Source: Doryteuthis pealeii
Taxonomy: Eukaryota; Mollusca; Cephalopoda; Myopsida; Loliginidae
Assembly: GCA_023376005.1 (NCBI GenBank)
Contig: CM042145.1
Coordinates: 99,518,992 to 99,582,991 of the forward strand
Direction: 5' to 3'
Length of the DNA stretch: 64,000 bases
Shown here: one piece after another, positions 11,603-26,700 of the stretch
Layout: the number at the start of each line of letters is the position of its first letter
How positions within the stretch are numbered: the stretch's first letter is position 1
Notes under the pieces: model-generated
Database searches by the model: none
Told to the model about the DNA's origin: nothing
The model's input: only the letters and a program-made list of their open reading frames with translations
Made by a program: the position numbers and the translations under genes

Positions 11603-14600
11603 TGTTATCCAAATGACTGTTAAGTAAGGGATGATTCTATTTGGGATCATCGAAATCTCTTTGTACAACCATACTGTATGCTCTTGTAGGTGTAAACATA
11701 TATACTCATACAAGGATTTTTATAAATCCCTAAAATGAGCTCAATGTATGATAATCAATAAATTAAATTATATACAGAGCAATATATAACTTTCAAAAGA
11801 GAAAACCTTAACAAACCGTCATCCCGTTATGATTTTATTTCGACCAGAAACTCAAAAAATGAGTCTAGCCTTATCAGACAGGTTTTACAAATACAGAGAA
11901 TCACAAAGAAAATATATCACCAGTCGGACATACATACATACCAACTACCCTTTATCTATCTATAAATATATAAAGGGCAGTTGTGTGTATATGTATGTCC
12001 AGAGGAAACTTCAACAAAATAAATATATATATACACATTAAATATCACCAGGGCTTGGTTTTTGAACAAAAATAATAGAGATTTGATTTATATTCATGAA
12101 GCTGATTAAAAAATAAAATTTAAAAGATAACAGCATGGTTTTTTTTTTTCATTTAATGTTTTAGATAGTAGACATTAACATTTCTTTTCAGAGTAGCTGG
12201 ATCAATGCAAGGTCTATTTTTTTTTTCATAGGGATTTAAATGGGGCATCCCACGAGGATTCAACTCATGATTCAGTAATAATGGATCTGCGGGACTAACT
12301 TAAGAAATCCCCCTCTATCCAGGCGACGTCGGGTAGCCGCTGCTAGTATATGTATAGATGGGAAAAATTGTCTCGATTTTCAAACCTTTTTCTGGATGGA
12401 TTAAGTTGGAAAACCAAGGTTTGTATTGTAACAACAAGTTTCTCATTTTTCAGTATGTGCTGATTGTTGTACGATTAATACAAGAGTCAACATTATCTGC
12501 ATGACATGTTAATTGTAATCAATGTTGCTGTTAACAAGAAAGCATTTACAATTACTGTGATTTATGTGACCCAACAATAACAACTGAAAGTGTTTGTGAT
12601 AGTTTCTCTTCAGGCAACTGGAATGTTATCCTTGAATCCCCAAGATAAGCAGGGGTAGGGATGCTAGCATGAATACAGAAACTTCAGAGAATCCAAACCG
12701 GTTGAGTTGGTAGATTTCAGATGAATCAGCTGATTTTGGATAGAATACTTTCTAAGACTTTATAAAAGACAAATGACTTTTATCAACTTTTATAAGATAC
12801 TCTGTTTCATTCTACAGGCCAGGGCATTCACACGGCAAAATAGTATAATTTCTCTGAATTTTTTAGATGAGGCTTGATAATTTGTATTATTTGATTTATT
12901 CGGACTATTGTCCTCATCTTTATTGTTATCTACACAACATTTCGACCGATGTGCCCTCCATCCTTCTTCAGGTATTTCTTGTCGGACTAGGGAACCTTCT
13001 CTTCAAACTTGGGAACCTTTTTGTTGAACTCTGGAGAATATTTTAAACTACATTTATTAAAGTATTGTCTCTTGTTATTGTTTAGAAATAATACAATAAC
13101 AGAGATTCTGATAGGTATGTTCTGCATCCTGATGTATAAAAATCTAAAAGGACGCAGTAAAATTGTATCCATGCATCCCAGTGTTTTTCATTTTTCTTCC
13201 CTCACCATTTCAAGTTAACTGTAAATACATTTCAATAATTTCTTAGAAACTAAGAAATCTTCTTCAGTATTCACCGCTATTTTCATCCCAACTAAAGAAT
13301 ACATTAAACATATTTTACTCTATGAGTAAAACTTGTCTCCAGAGAATCTGCAACAACATGTCACCTGTTGTGAGTCATTGCTTACAAACAACACCATCAG
13401 ATACCTTTTTTTAGACAGGTTTCTTACTGGTGATGAGAAGTTGATACTTTATAACATTAAATGCCATTGTCAGTGGATCAGCTGAGAAAACAGATCTGCT
13501 CAGCAACCAAGTTGGTGTGTGCCAACATTCACCTGGAATGGGTTGTGCTGGCTCCATCTATAAAATTTGCTAAGTTACTCACAAAGAATGACCATGCTTG
13601 GTGATCTGATAAGAGCAAATGGGTGATCTCTAGCCAGTTATGGTTCCAGTGGCGCAATCTGTAGACACGGGGTTCAATATTTCATTCAAGATCAGCCCTC
13701 ACTGTCATGATGGGTTGTGCTGGCTCCATCTATAAAATTTGCCGAGTTGCTCACAAAAAACGACCATGCCTGGCGACCTGATACAAACAAATGGGTGATC
13801 TCCAGCCAGTCACGGTTCCAGTGGCGCAATCTGTAGACACGAGGTCCGATATTTCATTCAAGATCAGCCCTCACTGTCATTAGCCATGGTTTTTGTTGAC
13901 CACCATGACACTTCTTCCAGTCTGGAGGGTGATCACCTCATGAATATATTCTCCAGGTTGATGATGAAGAGCATACTTCCTCCAAAGAAGATCATGTTTA
14001 GTATATGGTAGAATAAATATTCAAGGAATTGTCATTAAAAACAGACAATCATCAAACAACCACTTCTAATAATTTCTATTGTAATCAACTTTGTCATTTG
14101 AAAAAAAAAACTTTGGACAAATCATCCAAGATGAAATACAAAAATGTAAATCCTGATTATCTGGTGTTGTTTATCTGCCAAATTCTTATTTCTTATGAGA
14201 GTTGTCACCTCAGCTAAATAATGGACAATTCCATTTTTATTATAAAGCAACAAAGGGATCATTCCATGTCAATTCACCAGGGCGTTACACCCACCAACAC
14301 CGAATTACTTGAAATTTGGCACAAATGTTCCCCTTCATGAGGTAGGAAAGTGTGCCAAATAATTTTGTGTTAAACCTTACCATTCCGATTTTAGAGGGAG
14401 GGATGCGTGTCCCAGGATGCACTAAATCAAAAAACTATCAGCATCACTGCCTTACCCTTAAACCTCAAACTGGCACAGCAAAAATGTCAGCTTGACCATT
14501 TGGCTAGAAACCACATGGTTCCTAGTTCAATACCGGCCTCGCCAACTCAGCATATGAGTAGCACAGGGATCTGTGCGGTAAAGTAAGAAGCTGATGGTAG

Positions 14601-16664
14601 GTGTGGCGCTCTACCTCAGATGCTAAAATAATTTCCTTGGTCTAGCGCTAGTGAAAAGGGAATAGATCCCCCTTGCTGTCTGGCTGATACTGACATTAGG
14701 CCGCCCCGACGACTTTACTTATTAATAATATCTTACATAATGATTGCATTATACAAAGTTACACACTTACTCTCATATTTACAAACTCAGTAGAAGGACA
14801 ATTGTACCAGTTTGTTTTACTTATGTAGTGCCTGTCTATCAAATCTTTTTTTTTCTTTCTTTTCTTTTCTTTTATCAAAGTAATTTCTTTAATATTGTTT
14901 ACCTACTTGTGTTCTAATTGCAGTTTCTATATTTGACTTTCAATTATTTGGCCTGCCTCAAGGCTGACATTAGCTGTGTATTTCCTACTGGCACCAGTGA
15001 TTCATGTTCATGTCTAGCTCAAATGCCTAAATTTCAAATGCTAATTTTCAAGGCAGGTAGCTTAAAATAGTGTTGCTTTTATTAAGAGCGCGTGGTGTAA
15101 TGGTTACTGTCGTAGGAAATGGACACGTCGAGATGAGTTCAAATCTTGAATGAGGCTGTTTGCATTTCACATTGCGCTAATAGCCTTGGGAAAGGTATGA
15201 TTCCAACTATTCTCCCTCCAGCTATGGGTAAAATAGTATGGCAGACTGGGTTCTTTAAACTTGGTTAGGCAACCAGTCTAGAAGGAAAACTCTGAATTCA
15301 AACCTGTTAAACTCTGCTTAAGAAATTGACCTTTTGTCACATCCTACTCATGCAGAGGAGTTTCATAAATACATTTATTAAGATTTTTAGAAATATACAA
15401 GAGACGTTTGTGGTCTAATGGTTACCACCATACGAAATGGACACAGTGACCCGAGTTCAAATCCTGGATGAGGCTGTTTGAATTTCACATAGCGGTAATA
15501 TCCTGGGAAAGCTATCCAACTATAATCCAACTATTCTCCCCCCCAGCTATGAGTAAATACTAGGGCAGACTGGCCTCTTTAAACTTGGTATGTCAACTGG
15601 TCTAGGAGAAGGAAAACTCTGAATTTAAACCTGTTAAACTCTGCTTAAGAATTGAACTTGTGTCACATCCTGCTCTTGTGGAGGGGTGGGGTAAATGTGT
15701 GTGTGTGTGTGTGTCAAATACTTTCACACTAACCCTTCTCAGATTTATTGATTTTAACGGCATATCAACCCATCTAGGGTTATTTTATGACAAAGAAATC
15801 ATGTTCACTGTATGTTCATATTTACATCTATTGTGTATTTTTTTCTTAAGAGTGTTTTTTTTTTTGCACACAGTCCAATTGAATGCAAATAATTTTTAAA
15901 CAGATCTATTTGACTCATAGATGGGACCCCAACATATACTACCACTCCAGCTCAGAGATCATAAGCAGAGAGTTGGGAAGATACACTTGGAACTTAGGCA
16001 GAAGTGACCATCCATATGTAAATAACCATATCATTTTTTATGGGCATTATGCAAGTTTTATTTATATTTTATGGGGTTTTTTTTTCCATAAATTAATGAA
16101 TTACAGCTTGTTGGTGTGGTTGTTTGGGTTTTATGGCATGTCAACCCTTGTTGGGTCATTTTATGCTTAAGACAGTTTTGTTTTATTCATTCTTGATGGA
16201 TATTCAATTATTTTCTTTTTTTAAACTCACTTTTTTTCTAAATTCATTTTTTTTTAAACTCATGTTTTTCTATTTAACCCATAGATGGGATCCTAACAGG
16301 TACTACCACTCCGGATCAGAGTGTTCCTGGGAATAATGGTGATCAAGGAGTACTCCACATTCCCTAGAGCTCCAGAATTGGAACTTCACCATCAGATAGA
16401 GTTTAACGTCATACCTAGGACACAAAGACCCTCAGCCACTGCCTTCTAGCACATATATAATAAAAAGGGTTGGGAGTTGTCATAAAGGCAATAGGATTGG
16501 GTCAATCATATAGGTGCTAGGGCTTGACGAAACCAACTGATTGATTGGAGGGGCCTCTCCAACCACCTGTACAGCCTAAGTAAGGATCAAAGTATATATA
16601 TATAACATAATACGGTATACATGCATGCATATAAGGTATACATATATATATATATATATATAGC

Positions 16665-16697
<33 letters not shown>

Positions 16698-17658
16698 GTG
16701 TACATATATATATAGCATGATAATAAGGTATACATATGTACTTTTCAGCCAAACCTTGTATATAACATAAGGTATATATATATATATATATATATACAAG
16801 TTTTGTTGAACTGTACAGACAATTCTTGTCGGACAAGTTTTTGGTTGATCCTTTCTAATTTTCAGGCCATCTTTTTAGTGTCAAAAATTAGAAAGGATCA
16901 ACCAAAAACTTGTCCGACAAGAATTCTCTGTACAGTTCAACAAAACTTGTATAAAAGAAAAAATGCTGCCAAAATACACTTATTTTAATATATATATATA
17001 TATATATATATAACATAAATAACATTCAGTAAATACTAAAACCAGGAAGATTCAAGCAAAATTCTTTTGATAAAAGTTGCTCTTTTCAGAATATACCAAA
17101 AAAGAGAAATACAAGCCAAGTAATGATTTGTTGAAATAATAACAATACAATATCTAAGCTGATTCTATTTTTAAAACAAGCCTATTCATTCAATTGTTAG
17201 ACATTTGAATTTATGTTTGGAGCTATTTTGTGTGTGTGTGTGTGTGTGTGTAAAAGTAATTTGATAAACAGGATGTACAGAAAGTGTCAGATATTTGAAA
17301 AGATCTATCATTCTTTTGCATTGGCTATTACAAAAATAAGTTCTTAAAATTTACATTAAACCATAGCTTCCTGTCACAGCATAATAGTTCACTTCACAAT
17401 CAGAATTTTAAAACAACAGCAAAAAAGAAATACTTTACATTCCAATCCTTTTTTTTTTTTTTCATAGTTCATTTTTGCTAATATCCTTCACCAGGACCAG
17501 TTACTCGAAAGGCCAAAACATAGCCTTGCTTTTTAATACATGTAATTAACTATAAGTTGGATGAGCGCTAAAAAACAAGTTTTTATGCAAAAGAGGGTTT
17601 TTCATGAAGAAAATAAAACCATAATAAATAAAATCCAATGAAAAAGTGAAATCTCAGG

Positions 17659-17704
<46 letters not shown>

Positions 17705-20700
17705 TTACCAACTCCTCCGCACAAGTAGGATGTAACACAAGGTCAATTTATTAAGCGGAGTTTAACAGGTTTAAATTCAGTTTTCGTTCACCTAGACTGG
17801 TTGCCTAACTAAGGTTAAAGACCCCGGTCTGCCCTACTATTTACCCTTAGCTGGAAGGAGAATAGTTGAATTCATACCTTTCCCATGGGTATTAGTGCTA
17901 TATGAAATGCAAAACAGAACAGAAGGAATTTATTTTGTTTTATAATGTAAGAAGACATAGATTAGTCAACTCATATTGGCATGGGGAAGGTGTACCTGAG
18001 ATGACAGACAACACACATAAATAGAAAATCATAGAAAATGTTACAGAGTAAAATTGTTAAATAAACATAAATCATGTCTGCTATTTATTTAAATAGTATA
18101 ATTTATTGTAATTTACCTATGAAAGGTATGAAATGGAAACAACGGATTTTATCAAAAGTGAAAATGGAAAGGGAACTTACCAAAAAAAAAAAAAAAAAAA
18201 GGAAAATTTGGAACAGAAAATTTGTTCCTATACATTTTGTTGGTTGGTTAGTTGGATTTTACCATATGTCAACCCTTGTTGGGTTATTTTATGCCAGAGA
18301 CATTTTGTTTTATTCATTCTTGGTTGGTATTCAATTTTTTTTTAACCCAATCCTTTATTTCTAAAATCAATTTTTTTTAACACATTTTTCTAAAACTCAT
18401 TTTTTCTATTTAACCAATCAAGTTCTTAATATCTGAAAATTTTTTGTTTGTTTTGTTTTACGGCATATCAACCTCGATGGGTCATTTACTCGATGGAAGA
18501 AAGTTTTTTAAACTCAATCTTTTTATAAACAAATTTTCTATTTAATCCATATATGTAACCTTAACAGGTACTGTCACTTTGGGTCAGAGTGGACCTGAGA
18601 ATAATGCCAATGAAAGGGTGATTCACACTCCCCAGAGCTTCAAAATTGGAACATTAGATGAAGTTTAACATCATACCCAGGACACAGTTTGGTTTGGTTT
18701 GGTTTGTTTTATGGCATATCAACCTCAATGGGTTATTAAATACCAACTAAGTTTTGAAATAAATTCATTCTTAATGGATACTCAATTTTTTTATAAACTC
18801 ATGTTTTTCTATTTAACCCAGAGATGGGATCCTAACAGGTACTACCACTCCAGGTCAGAGTGGACCGGCGAGCAATGGTGATGAAGGGGTGCTCCACATT
18901 CCCCAAACCTCCAAAACTGGAACCTCACCATCACATAGAGTTTAACGTCATTCCCAGGACATGAAGACCTCAGCCACCGCCTTCTAGCACATATATGATA
19001 AAAGGGCTGGGATTTGCCATAAGAGCAATAGGGTTGGAGCAATCATAGAGGAGCTAGGGCTTGACATGACCAGTTGATTGATCGGAGGCCCCCTTTCTGA
19101 CTGCCTGTCTAGCCTGAGTAAGGGCCTAAGTAGAGTGTTGCATGTCATGGACTGCTCATCCACCTGGGTTCCCCAGGACACAGTACATTTTGTACTGATG
19201 CACATATCTCACTATTATATGCATATTTATTTTGATGAAAAAATAAACAGCAGCCTATCATTGTATTACAGATTAACTATTGGAAATCATGTCTTCCCTC
19301 AATTCACTTTTGGCCTACTGTGCCTCTTTTCCAGGACATAATGGACCTTTTGATTCCCTGAGTTTGAAACCCATGAAAATATATTGCAAATTTAAACAAA
19401 AAAAACATTTTTGTTTTGTGGTTATCTAACAGAAGGGTCATATCAATGAATCAGCAAAATTAATTGCCAAAACAGAGACAATTTCTAAGTGTTAAGGTTA
19501 AATATTAAAGCACATTGCTGTTATTACTTTCTAAGTATCTGACCTACAAAATACAATGGTTTGTTTTTCTTTTTTAATTCTCTTTTTCAAAGTTAAGGAC
19601 AATAGTCTACTTGGATTGAATATATTTTCATGCTGATATCAATTTCAACAACAACAAAAATAAAAGTCTTAAAAAGTTAGAAGAAGAAAAAATAAAGCAT
19701 ACGTAGGCCAACATTAACAGAAAGAAGAGTATCTTTTCTCTAATCTGGATGGCTAAAAAAGCAGACAGTAACCTTAGACACAAACTCAGATTTTAGCACA
19801 GAGTTTTATCCTAAATCAAGTACAAACTAGGAGTGGTCACTGTCCAGTAACAGTAACTTTAAATAGGTAAGAAAAGAAAGTCTAAGCAATTACCCAAGGT
19901 GAGATCTAACACCAATACATAAAAACTTACTAATCTTTTCTTTTTTTCTTTTCTTTTCTTTTCTGCTAGACTGACTACCAAAAAGGAGCAGTCATTGTGT
20001 TCTAGTTCATTACAAATGGAAACTTTAGATACTTAATAATGTTCATGAATATAAAGTAACCAGAATTGGTGGAAACTAAACATATAATTACATGATACAA
20101 AGAAACAAAAATAAGAAATAAGATACTACAACAAAAGATAGACTTTCCTTGATGAAATTTTATAAATTTATATCATTTTATAGAGAAAAGTTTGTTATAC
20201 TTTCTTTTTTTTTTTTTGCTTTGCACGATGTAATTATGGGAACCGTCTATATGGAGGTGTGTGGTGTAATGGCTAGAGTCGTAGGAAATGGACTCATCAA
20301 CCCGAGTTCAAATCCTGGACGAGACTGTTTGCATTTCAATAGCGCTAATACTTAGGTATGGGTAAATAGTAGGGCAGACTGTGCTCTTTAACCATGACTA
20401 AGTAACCAGTCAAGGAGTAGGAAAAATCTGAATTTAAACACATTAAACTCCACTTAAGAAATTGGGTTATTTCCTATAAGTCTAACATGATCAAAGGGAA
20501 CCACTCTTGACTGATAAATTATTTATTTATTTTCCCATTAAACTAACCCTAACCCCGTATTCTTTTTTCCTAGTAGATCAATAGATAAATAAATAATTTA
20601 TCAGTCAAGAGTGATTCCCCTTTGATCATGTTAGACTTATAGGAAATAACCAGAAATTGACCTGGTGTCGCATCCTGCTTGTGTGGAGTGGTTGGTAAAT

Positions 20701-23700
20701 ATATATATTGGAATAGTGGGCAGATAGGTGAATGTATATGTATGGGTATATCATCATCATAGAGTTGTAATGACATCACAGATTCCCATAACTCTCACCA
20801 TCCGTCCCTATCAGCCATCGCTCCTGTCAAGTCTTCCACATTGCATCCAATATCCGCACTGAGCTGATCAATATAAGTTTTGCTTATCAGCTTACACTGG
20901 TGTGTCCATGTGTAGGTGTCCACAAGAGTACATCACTTAAGAGTTCATCCTTACTTCTCCAGCATGTCTTATTCATCTTACTTGGATGTATCTCCATAGA
21001 ACCACTACTTTAAAGACTGAAATCCAAAATAACCTTTTTGGCATTAAATGACCCACAGAGGTTGATATGTCGTTAAACAAAACTCAAACTCAAACTTACT
21101 TGGATGATTTGTGGGATAGGAGGTAAGTGGCCATATAGCTACTTTTTTTGTGGAATGCTGCTTTCAGGATTTGTTCAGTATGGCATGCAGCATCCCATGA
21201 AGATTTTCTCCAAGTGTTTTATCAAAGTCTAAGTGGTGCAGCCATACAGTTGCACTGTCCCAGCTACACCTTGGAAGAATTCTCACTTTATCTAATCACA
21301 GATCAGATTTCCATATGATCGATAATATATAGCAGTCCATGCCTTTCCTATGTAGATATCAACATTACTTTCTGAAGATGAGATATTAATATCTAATGTG
21401 AATTGGTCAACTAATTTCAGTCTTTCCATCACGTAGATAGATGTCTCTATCTTGTTTAAAACACATTAACTCCGTTTTATCTGAGTTCAATGCCTTTTAC
21501 TGCCTTCTCTAGACTATGCAGCAGTGATTCGGCTTGTGCAGGCATATTTGCAAGAAGTGCTAGATCATCTGTGTAGTTCACATCTGTAATAGTTTCTGTA
21601 GAATATCACCTGCTTCTTACCTTTTTTAGCATGAAGGATAGGCTTCATGCAAATCTAATTACATTCGTAGTATGTAGTCTAGTAATTAATGTTTAATGAT
21701 ACTCCTTAATTAATGTTTAATTAAAACTCCTGGAAGTTAATTAATACTAGTTAGCTCTTCACAAACCAGTAACACTGAAGTATCTGAATATCTAGAAGCA
21801 AACTGTAGATGAGTTTAAATGTGTTATATGCTCAGTTCAAAACACTTTCTTCTACAAATTGACAGTTGGTGGAGGAGATGCAGCTTTTAAGAAGTATTTG
21901 TGACAAAAAGCAGTGGCATACCAAGAGGGGGACAGGAAGGGTGATCCGTCCCAGGTGGCACATTAGAGTCAAGGAGGCAAATTAACTTTTGATGAAATTA
22001 AAAATTGATTAGTTTACAACTTCTTATATCTCACCAAAAAACTCACACTGTCCTATCCAGTAACATACAATTTTAGCAATATTATCCATAGAACATAATC
22101 TTGCAGATAAAACTGATTTTGATGAAGTCATTCAAGATTTCGGGAACAGGAAGACATGTAAAATTCATTTGTAAATTGTTTATTTTTGTAATTCATTCAC
22201 ATGTTCTTAAACATAAATTTCTATTATTTTTTGTGTATAAACATTATAAAATTGTCGGAAAATGAATAGTTGCTAGTTTGGTTTTTATTTTGGATACTTA
22301 TATATACTAGCAAATATATGCACCCTCCGGGTGCAAGTATTTAAGTTTTGATATAATAAAATATCATGTCTGTTTTTTAGATGAGGCTTAGAAAGGCCAA
22401 TGAAACTGAATAAAAATGCAGATAAAATGATTTGGAACAGAGGGGGTATGATTGAAAAATAGAACAACGTTGAAACTAACTCTTCCATCATTTTCAATTA
22501 CTCCTATTCCTAATTTAATTATTTAGTTAAAATAGGAAGTAAAAAATAATATTACAGTTATTTCTTTTTGTTAATGGATTTCTTTTAAGATTTATTGAAG
22601 AGAATTTTGCTCATATTCCTAAGATAAAACCAAACAATTAGAAATCAATAATATTAAGCACATATTTATTAAAATCAAATTTTTAAGATCAATATGCAAA
22701 TTAGCCTTCCCATTCACACTGTAAACCGCTATTTTGTTGTATATATAAATACAACTGCATGTTATTAGCATGTCGATATGGTCAACAGTCTTAATGATGT
22801 AAAACAATTTTGTTGATAATTGAGGTTTAAATAAAAATAAAATCATGGAGAATATGATGTAAATAACAAAGGGAATTGTGACTTGTATAGTAATATAGTT
22901 TCGGTTACAGACAGAAAAACATACAATCTCTATTATAATAAGATATATATTATTCTGTTTTCGTTTTTTTTTTAAAGTGTTATTAGAATTTATAAGAGGC
23001 GGCTGTTGGATCTTTTGTTTATATAAGGTGTGTGCTGGTTCCCGCTTATACTTATAGACTAGGCGAGATCATGTGGTCTATTCCTTAGCCAATAGCTGGC
23101 CATACTGCGTGGCTGATATATTACGTCAGCGCTGATTCTTTCTCAGTCTACTTGCAGCATTCGACGAAGGAACCTAGGAATCTCTACCTGAGAGGATTAA
23201 TAAAGAAACCAAATCGGAGGACTCTCTACCTAGAATCAACTGGCCAATTATGGTCCTTAAAAACTTAACAGCAGCCAAATAAACATCCGCCTTGGGCAGC
23301 ACTTGTGCTAGGTATGTCACTGACGATAAGGTTGATTGGTTGTTTTGTTTTATGGTATGTCACCCCTTATCAGATCATTTAATGCAGATTCAAGTAATTT
23401 TGATAAAAATTTCTAGGTTGCAAGTTCTTAATATCTGAAAATTTTTTGTTTGTTTTGTTTTGTTTTACGGCATATCAACCTCAATGGGTCATTTACTGCC
23501 AGCAAAGTTTTGAAAGATTTGTAGCGATAGTTTGGAAGAAAGTTTTTTAAACTCAATCTTTTTATAAACAAAATTTTCTATTTAATCCATATATGGAACC
23601 CTAACAGGTACTACCACTCCGGGTCAGAGTGGACCTGGGAGCAATGGTGATGAAGGGGTGCTCCAAATTCTCCAGAACTGGAACTTTATCATCAGATAGA

Positions 23701-26700
23701 GGTTAACATCATTCCCAGGATATGAAGACCCTCAGCCACTGCCTTCTAGCACATATATGATAAAAAGGGTTGGAGATTGCCATAAGGGCAATAGGTTTGG
23801 ACAATCATAGGTACTAGGGCTTGACATGGCCAGCCGATTGATCGGAGGGGGGGCCTCTCCGACTGACGATAAGGCATAGAAATACATCCTAAAGGTTTTA
23901 TGTACAAGTTGAAACAAATGTAAATATGAATAAAACATGCAAACTTGTAAAATACGAAGGTGGATCAAAAAGTCTGTATTAGCTAAAACTTTATCTGAAA
24001 TTTTAACAATATAATGTTTAATCAAAATGATTAATATTTATCACTGAATTAAGTGCATTGACAAGAAATTATATTAAAAAAACAATTTTGTTACATAGAA
24101 TAAACGCTTTTTTCATCATCAGACTACAAATTATTGACTGATTAATTTTAACAGCAAGTCAACCCATCTAGGGCTATTTTATGCCAAGAGGTTAGGGAAT
24201 CACATTCGATGTATATTCATATTTATATTTTTGTGTAGTTGTTTCTTAAGAGTTTTGTTTGTTTTTTTGTTTTGTTTTTGCACATGATCCTATTGAATAC
24301 AAATAATTTTTAAACATAATGTATTTGATTCATAGATAGGATCCTAACTGGTATTACCACTCTAGGTCATAGTGGACGTGGGAGTAATGGTAATGAAGGG
24401 ATACTATACAATTCCCAGATTACCATCAGATACAGTTTAGTATCATACCTAGGACACCTCTTTTGAGGTGGGGTAATAGCCCTCTGCAGGGGATACAGTC
24501 AACATATTCTAAGTTCTGCCTACAGGGGGTACACTTCCTATACCTTTTGTTGGTGTATCTTCTATTTATTGATTCAGCAAGCTTCTGGTAGAAACTGACC
24601 AATGGGATGAAAGGACAAAAAAAGAATTTCAGATTGTTTGCACTGTGCTCACTTACTGGCAGGAGGCTTTTACCAGAAAAATCATCTTTGGATTAACACC
24701 AGAAAGACTACAGACATCGGACTTATAAATCATCGGAAAGATAACAGACCTTTGGATTAACAATAGGATTCTCTGAGCAACAGCAACAACAATAACATAA
24801 CTCCTACCAAATTGACTTCACGGATTCTAACACATTTGAATAGGGGCCGGGTTAGCTCAGTCAGTAGAGCATTCGGCTAGAAACCACAAGGTTCCTAGTT
24901 CAATACCGGCCCTCGCCAACTCAGCGTATGAGTAGCACAGGGATCTGTGTAGTAAAGTAAGGCGCTGATGGTAGGTGCGGTGCTCCACCTCATACGCCAA
25001 AGCAATCTCCTTGGTCTAGCGCTATTGAAAAGGGGATAGACTCCCTCGCTGACTGGCTGATACCGACTTTAGGCCGCCCCGACAACTTTACTTTTTACTT
25101 AACTTACATCTAAATTAAAGTATTGATTCAAATTGCTTACAGAAAATGTAAATCAAATCCTCTAAATATGAGCAATTTATTTGAATTATCTTTTTTTTTT
25201 TAAATTGATAAAATTGTAGACCCATTTTTGATATCCCTGATATTGCAAATGGCTGAGGGGGTTGTTCCCCCACACACACACACACACTTTTTTTAAAGAA
25301 AAATCTTGGACACTTGGATTCTACATTTTTCTTCCTCGTAATGGTGGATTTCAAAGATGGGACCACAACTATACCATTACCATTGTACAAAAAAAAATTC
25401 TTTATATAACTTTTAAAATAATTTACCTTGATAAATCCTTGCCTGACTGGAAACGGAATAGCTGAATACTTGAAAGTTGATGCCGATGGCCAAACATTGG
25501 TCCAGTCATCAGTAACCGTTATTTTATGGTATCGGGGGTGCTGGGCCTAAAAAAGAAAGAAAAGAAAAAAACTAGAAAATATTTCAAGCAGCAATATTAC
25601 AAAAACTGACACACATTTTTTCAAAACAGAAAGAAAAGGAAGAAAAAGGACATGCTACACAGAAAAAACATAAGAATGAAAGAAAAAAAAGAGAGTATAA
25701 GAAAGATAGAGCAAGGGGGCGGGAGCATGTGGATGTGGTAACGCTAATCTGTTTCAATCGAACATAATGAAAAGATGGAAAGAAAGAAAAAGAAAAAAGA
25801 GTGAGAGAGTTAAATCAAGATCATTATACTTTTTACATATTGAACTATTTTTGCAATAGTTCTTAAGTAAACATATCAAACATCATAATAATTAAATTAT
25901 CATACTGTGGTATATCCACAGGTCCTGCTAGTAAGAAATATTATAAGAATACAAAAACATGTCCCAAACGGATGAAATGTGCACATAGTCCCATGTACAA
26001 GCAGTATATAAAAAGGGGCACAAAAATGGTAAAAAGTCTTAATTGTCTTTTTTTTGTGGTTTTCATTTTAATAGTAAAGTGAGCAACAATGCCATTCGCA
26101 GGGCGGTGAGACCAAATCTGTTACAGAAAGAAACCTTATCCATTTGAAAAATATTAACATAAAAGACAATAGGAAAGGATTCTGAATTCTCATGTGTCTA
26201 AAGACACACTCACAAATCAAAGGGGAGACAATTATTTATTGTCCCTACATTCTTTTGGTTCAAAATTCCCAGAAGTTTCCTGACTAGGACTAGCAATACC
26301 AGCTGTTAAGTTGATTGTGTTGGACATTTACAAATTCTAACCTTAATCGGTTTAAATTGCAATTTCTCACGTTTTACAGGCCCAAGCTTTAAAATATTTA
26401 TATGGTTGGAAAGAAAAGAAAATAATCTTTCTAAATATGTAATTTTTATGTGTTTTTATCCATTGCGTTATTTTTTACGGTGAGTTAAAATGGTATTTTT
26501 CTTCCAACAGCCTTAAACACGAAATAGATTTTTTCTCAGAATGAAATTTATACGGTAATTTATTTCGTAAAATCAAAATGGCTAATTTTTATCAATATTG
26601 TTGAAATTTTACACTTAATTAGCACACACCTTAAAATGCAAGCAGGAACTTGTTTTTTCTTTTCCGACATTTGGAAGCGAAAATATGATAGACAAAAGTT

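Larger units (their letters stand above)
9444..25426 (-). other. MRPS35 intron 3
   Basis: 16 kb. Helitrons, SINE A, B and other tRNA-like copies, family C copies, a LINE 3' fragment, a candidate LTR and one 8-bp-TSD MITE. Unrecognised AT-rich stretches include 9860-10280, 12350-12850, 17020-17650, 19340-20240 and 21690-22300. Confidence 0.7.

Noticed and set aside
16517..16836. Overlapping minus-strand ORFs rich in Tyr, Ile and Leu
   Set aside because: Translations of TA and AAT microsatellites.
22978..23270. Confirmed LTR
   Set aside because: TATA-like and AATAAA-like signals are present, but no target duplication matches, so it is kept only as a possibility.
24843..24915. Genuine tRNA gene
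   Set aside because: A and B boxes are good, but the head occurs in many copies fused to the same SINE body and the arms are mismatched.
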